A stretch of DNA of 64,000 bases, from the NCBI GenBank assembly GCA_022823405.1, contig JAJDXD010000110.1, forward strand, positions 1-64,000. Direction: 5' to 3'. The notes under the pieces are model-generated. The model saw nothing but the letters and a program-made list of their open reading frames with translations. It was not told the origin of the DNA and searched no databases. This DNA is from Gammaproteobacteria bacterium (GTDB lineage: Bacteria; Pseudomonadota; Gammaproteobacteria; Arenicellales; JAJDZL01). The position numbers and the translations under genes are program-made. Below are positions 63,561 through 64,000 of this stretch, one piece after another (the first letter of the stretch is position 1; every line of letters begins with the position of its first letter).

Positions 63561-64000
63561 AGGGAGCACTGGTCGGTATATTGCCAATCAATTTTGAATC
63601 TTTTTTTGGGAATAGATTAAATTTGTTGCAACTCGTGAAAAATTGATAGGGCCGACAGCAATAGTCGGTCGACATTCTGATCTGACTTGGCATTCGTCCA
63701 AATGTCATAAGCGTTACAGCTATAGATCATCAATGTGGGTTGACGGTTAGCTGACCACTCCATCGTACTCCTTACAATATCAAAACTTACTAGATTTGCA
63801 ACATGGTTGCAATCGTAGTTGTTCCCTCCTAGAACATTTGTGGTTAATATAACGCCACACTTCAATAATCATTATAGATCAAGCGGTTGACTGTGATTCA
63901 CTGCGCATTTCCTACAATGAAGAAAAGCGACAAAGCCGCATCAGTAATTTATCGTAATCTGGCAACAGTCAATCCAACAAAGTAAAAATTAAGGGGAATA
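63561..64000. other. Upstream region of the sterol operon
   Basis: About 440 bases with the presumed promoter of the sterol operon on the minus strand. No clear minus-35/minus-10 pair was found. A minus-strand frame of 82 codons (63617-63865) has an unrecognised product and is not called. Confidence 0.35.

Noticed and set aside
63617-63865. Minus-strand frame of 82 codons before the sterol operon
   Set aside because: Unrecognised product and no convincing ribosome site; too weak to call.
1-64000. CRISPR arrays, insertion sequences, rRNA genes
   Set aside because: No regularly spaced repeats, transposase motifs or rRNA-like segments were seen on reading; a computed repeat search was not possible.

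Overview
The window looks like a marine gammaproteobacterium with an eroding, probably host-associated genome. The gammaproteobacterial signs are a YhcB-like protein, a DUF1820 protein, Coq7, a type II citrate synthase and a glcDEF operon. Sulfur use is shown by choline-O-sulfatase (betC) beside dissimilatory adenylylsulfate reductase (aprBA). At least five decayed genes (an AAA_14-type ATPase, hutH, mscS, a cytochrome c and parA) and many long gene-free gaps suggest relaxed selection. Defence-type genes are frequent: GmrSD, VapBC, a BrxHI/TerB/BrxD-like module, an HNH nuclease and an MqsA-like toxin-antitoxin pair. A sponge or other invertebrate symbiont would fit, but this is inference.

Layout. 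Bases 1-3172: a truncated GmrSD-type protein, vapBC and an SDR. 3318-9135: arsC, betC, aprBA, a YhcB-like gene and a DUF1820 gene. 10024-15908: a three-gene minus-strand module (Lhr/BrxHI-like helicase, TerB-domain protein, BrxD-like ATPase). 16223-28378: housekeeping and transport genes (hydrolase, gltA, MATE, DUF3179, MFS, rhomboid, a YyaL-DsbD-alpha fusion, SDR, EamA). 28379-30536: a gene graveyard. 30570-35582: hydrolase, metY, MFS and 3-hydroxyacyl-CoA dehydrogenase. 35815-38460: HNH nuclease, toxin-antitoxin and a cytochrome c relic. 38567-44837: coq7, glcDEF, a VOC protein and an endonuclease/phosphatase-fold protein.

The most striking part is 45132-63516, a bacterial sterol locus. A tightly packed minus-strand operon (sdmB, sdmA, C-14 sterol reductase, CYP51, then one polypeptide fusing squalene monooxygenase to oxidosqualene cyclase) can in principle epoxidise and cyclise squalene, remove the C-14 methyl, reduce the C-14 double bond and demethylate C-4. 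Facing it are two ERG6-like sterol C-24 methyltransferases that share an upstream block and so arose by duplication, with a LolA-like periplasmic lipid carrier between them. Further left are an RND/MMPL exporter and a protein fusing a GPP34 (GOLPH3-like) lipid-binding domain to a cytochrome P450. Read together, this is a candidate pathway for making, side-chain alkylating, possibly oxidising and exporting 24-alkyl sterols, molecules usually treated as eukaryotic markers. Squalene synthesis, double-bond isomerisation and any delta-24 reduction are not encoded here.

Several genes appear to start with TTG, often as TTGA stop/start overlaps, and aprB appears to start with ATT. No CRISPR array, rRNA or intact insertion sequence was seen. 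The only RNA gene found is tRNA-Lys(CUU).
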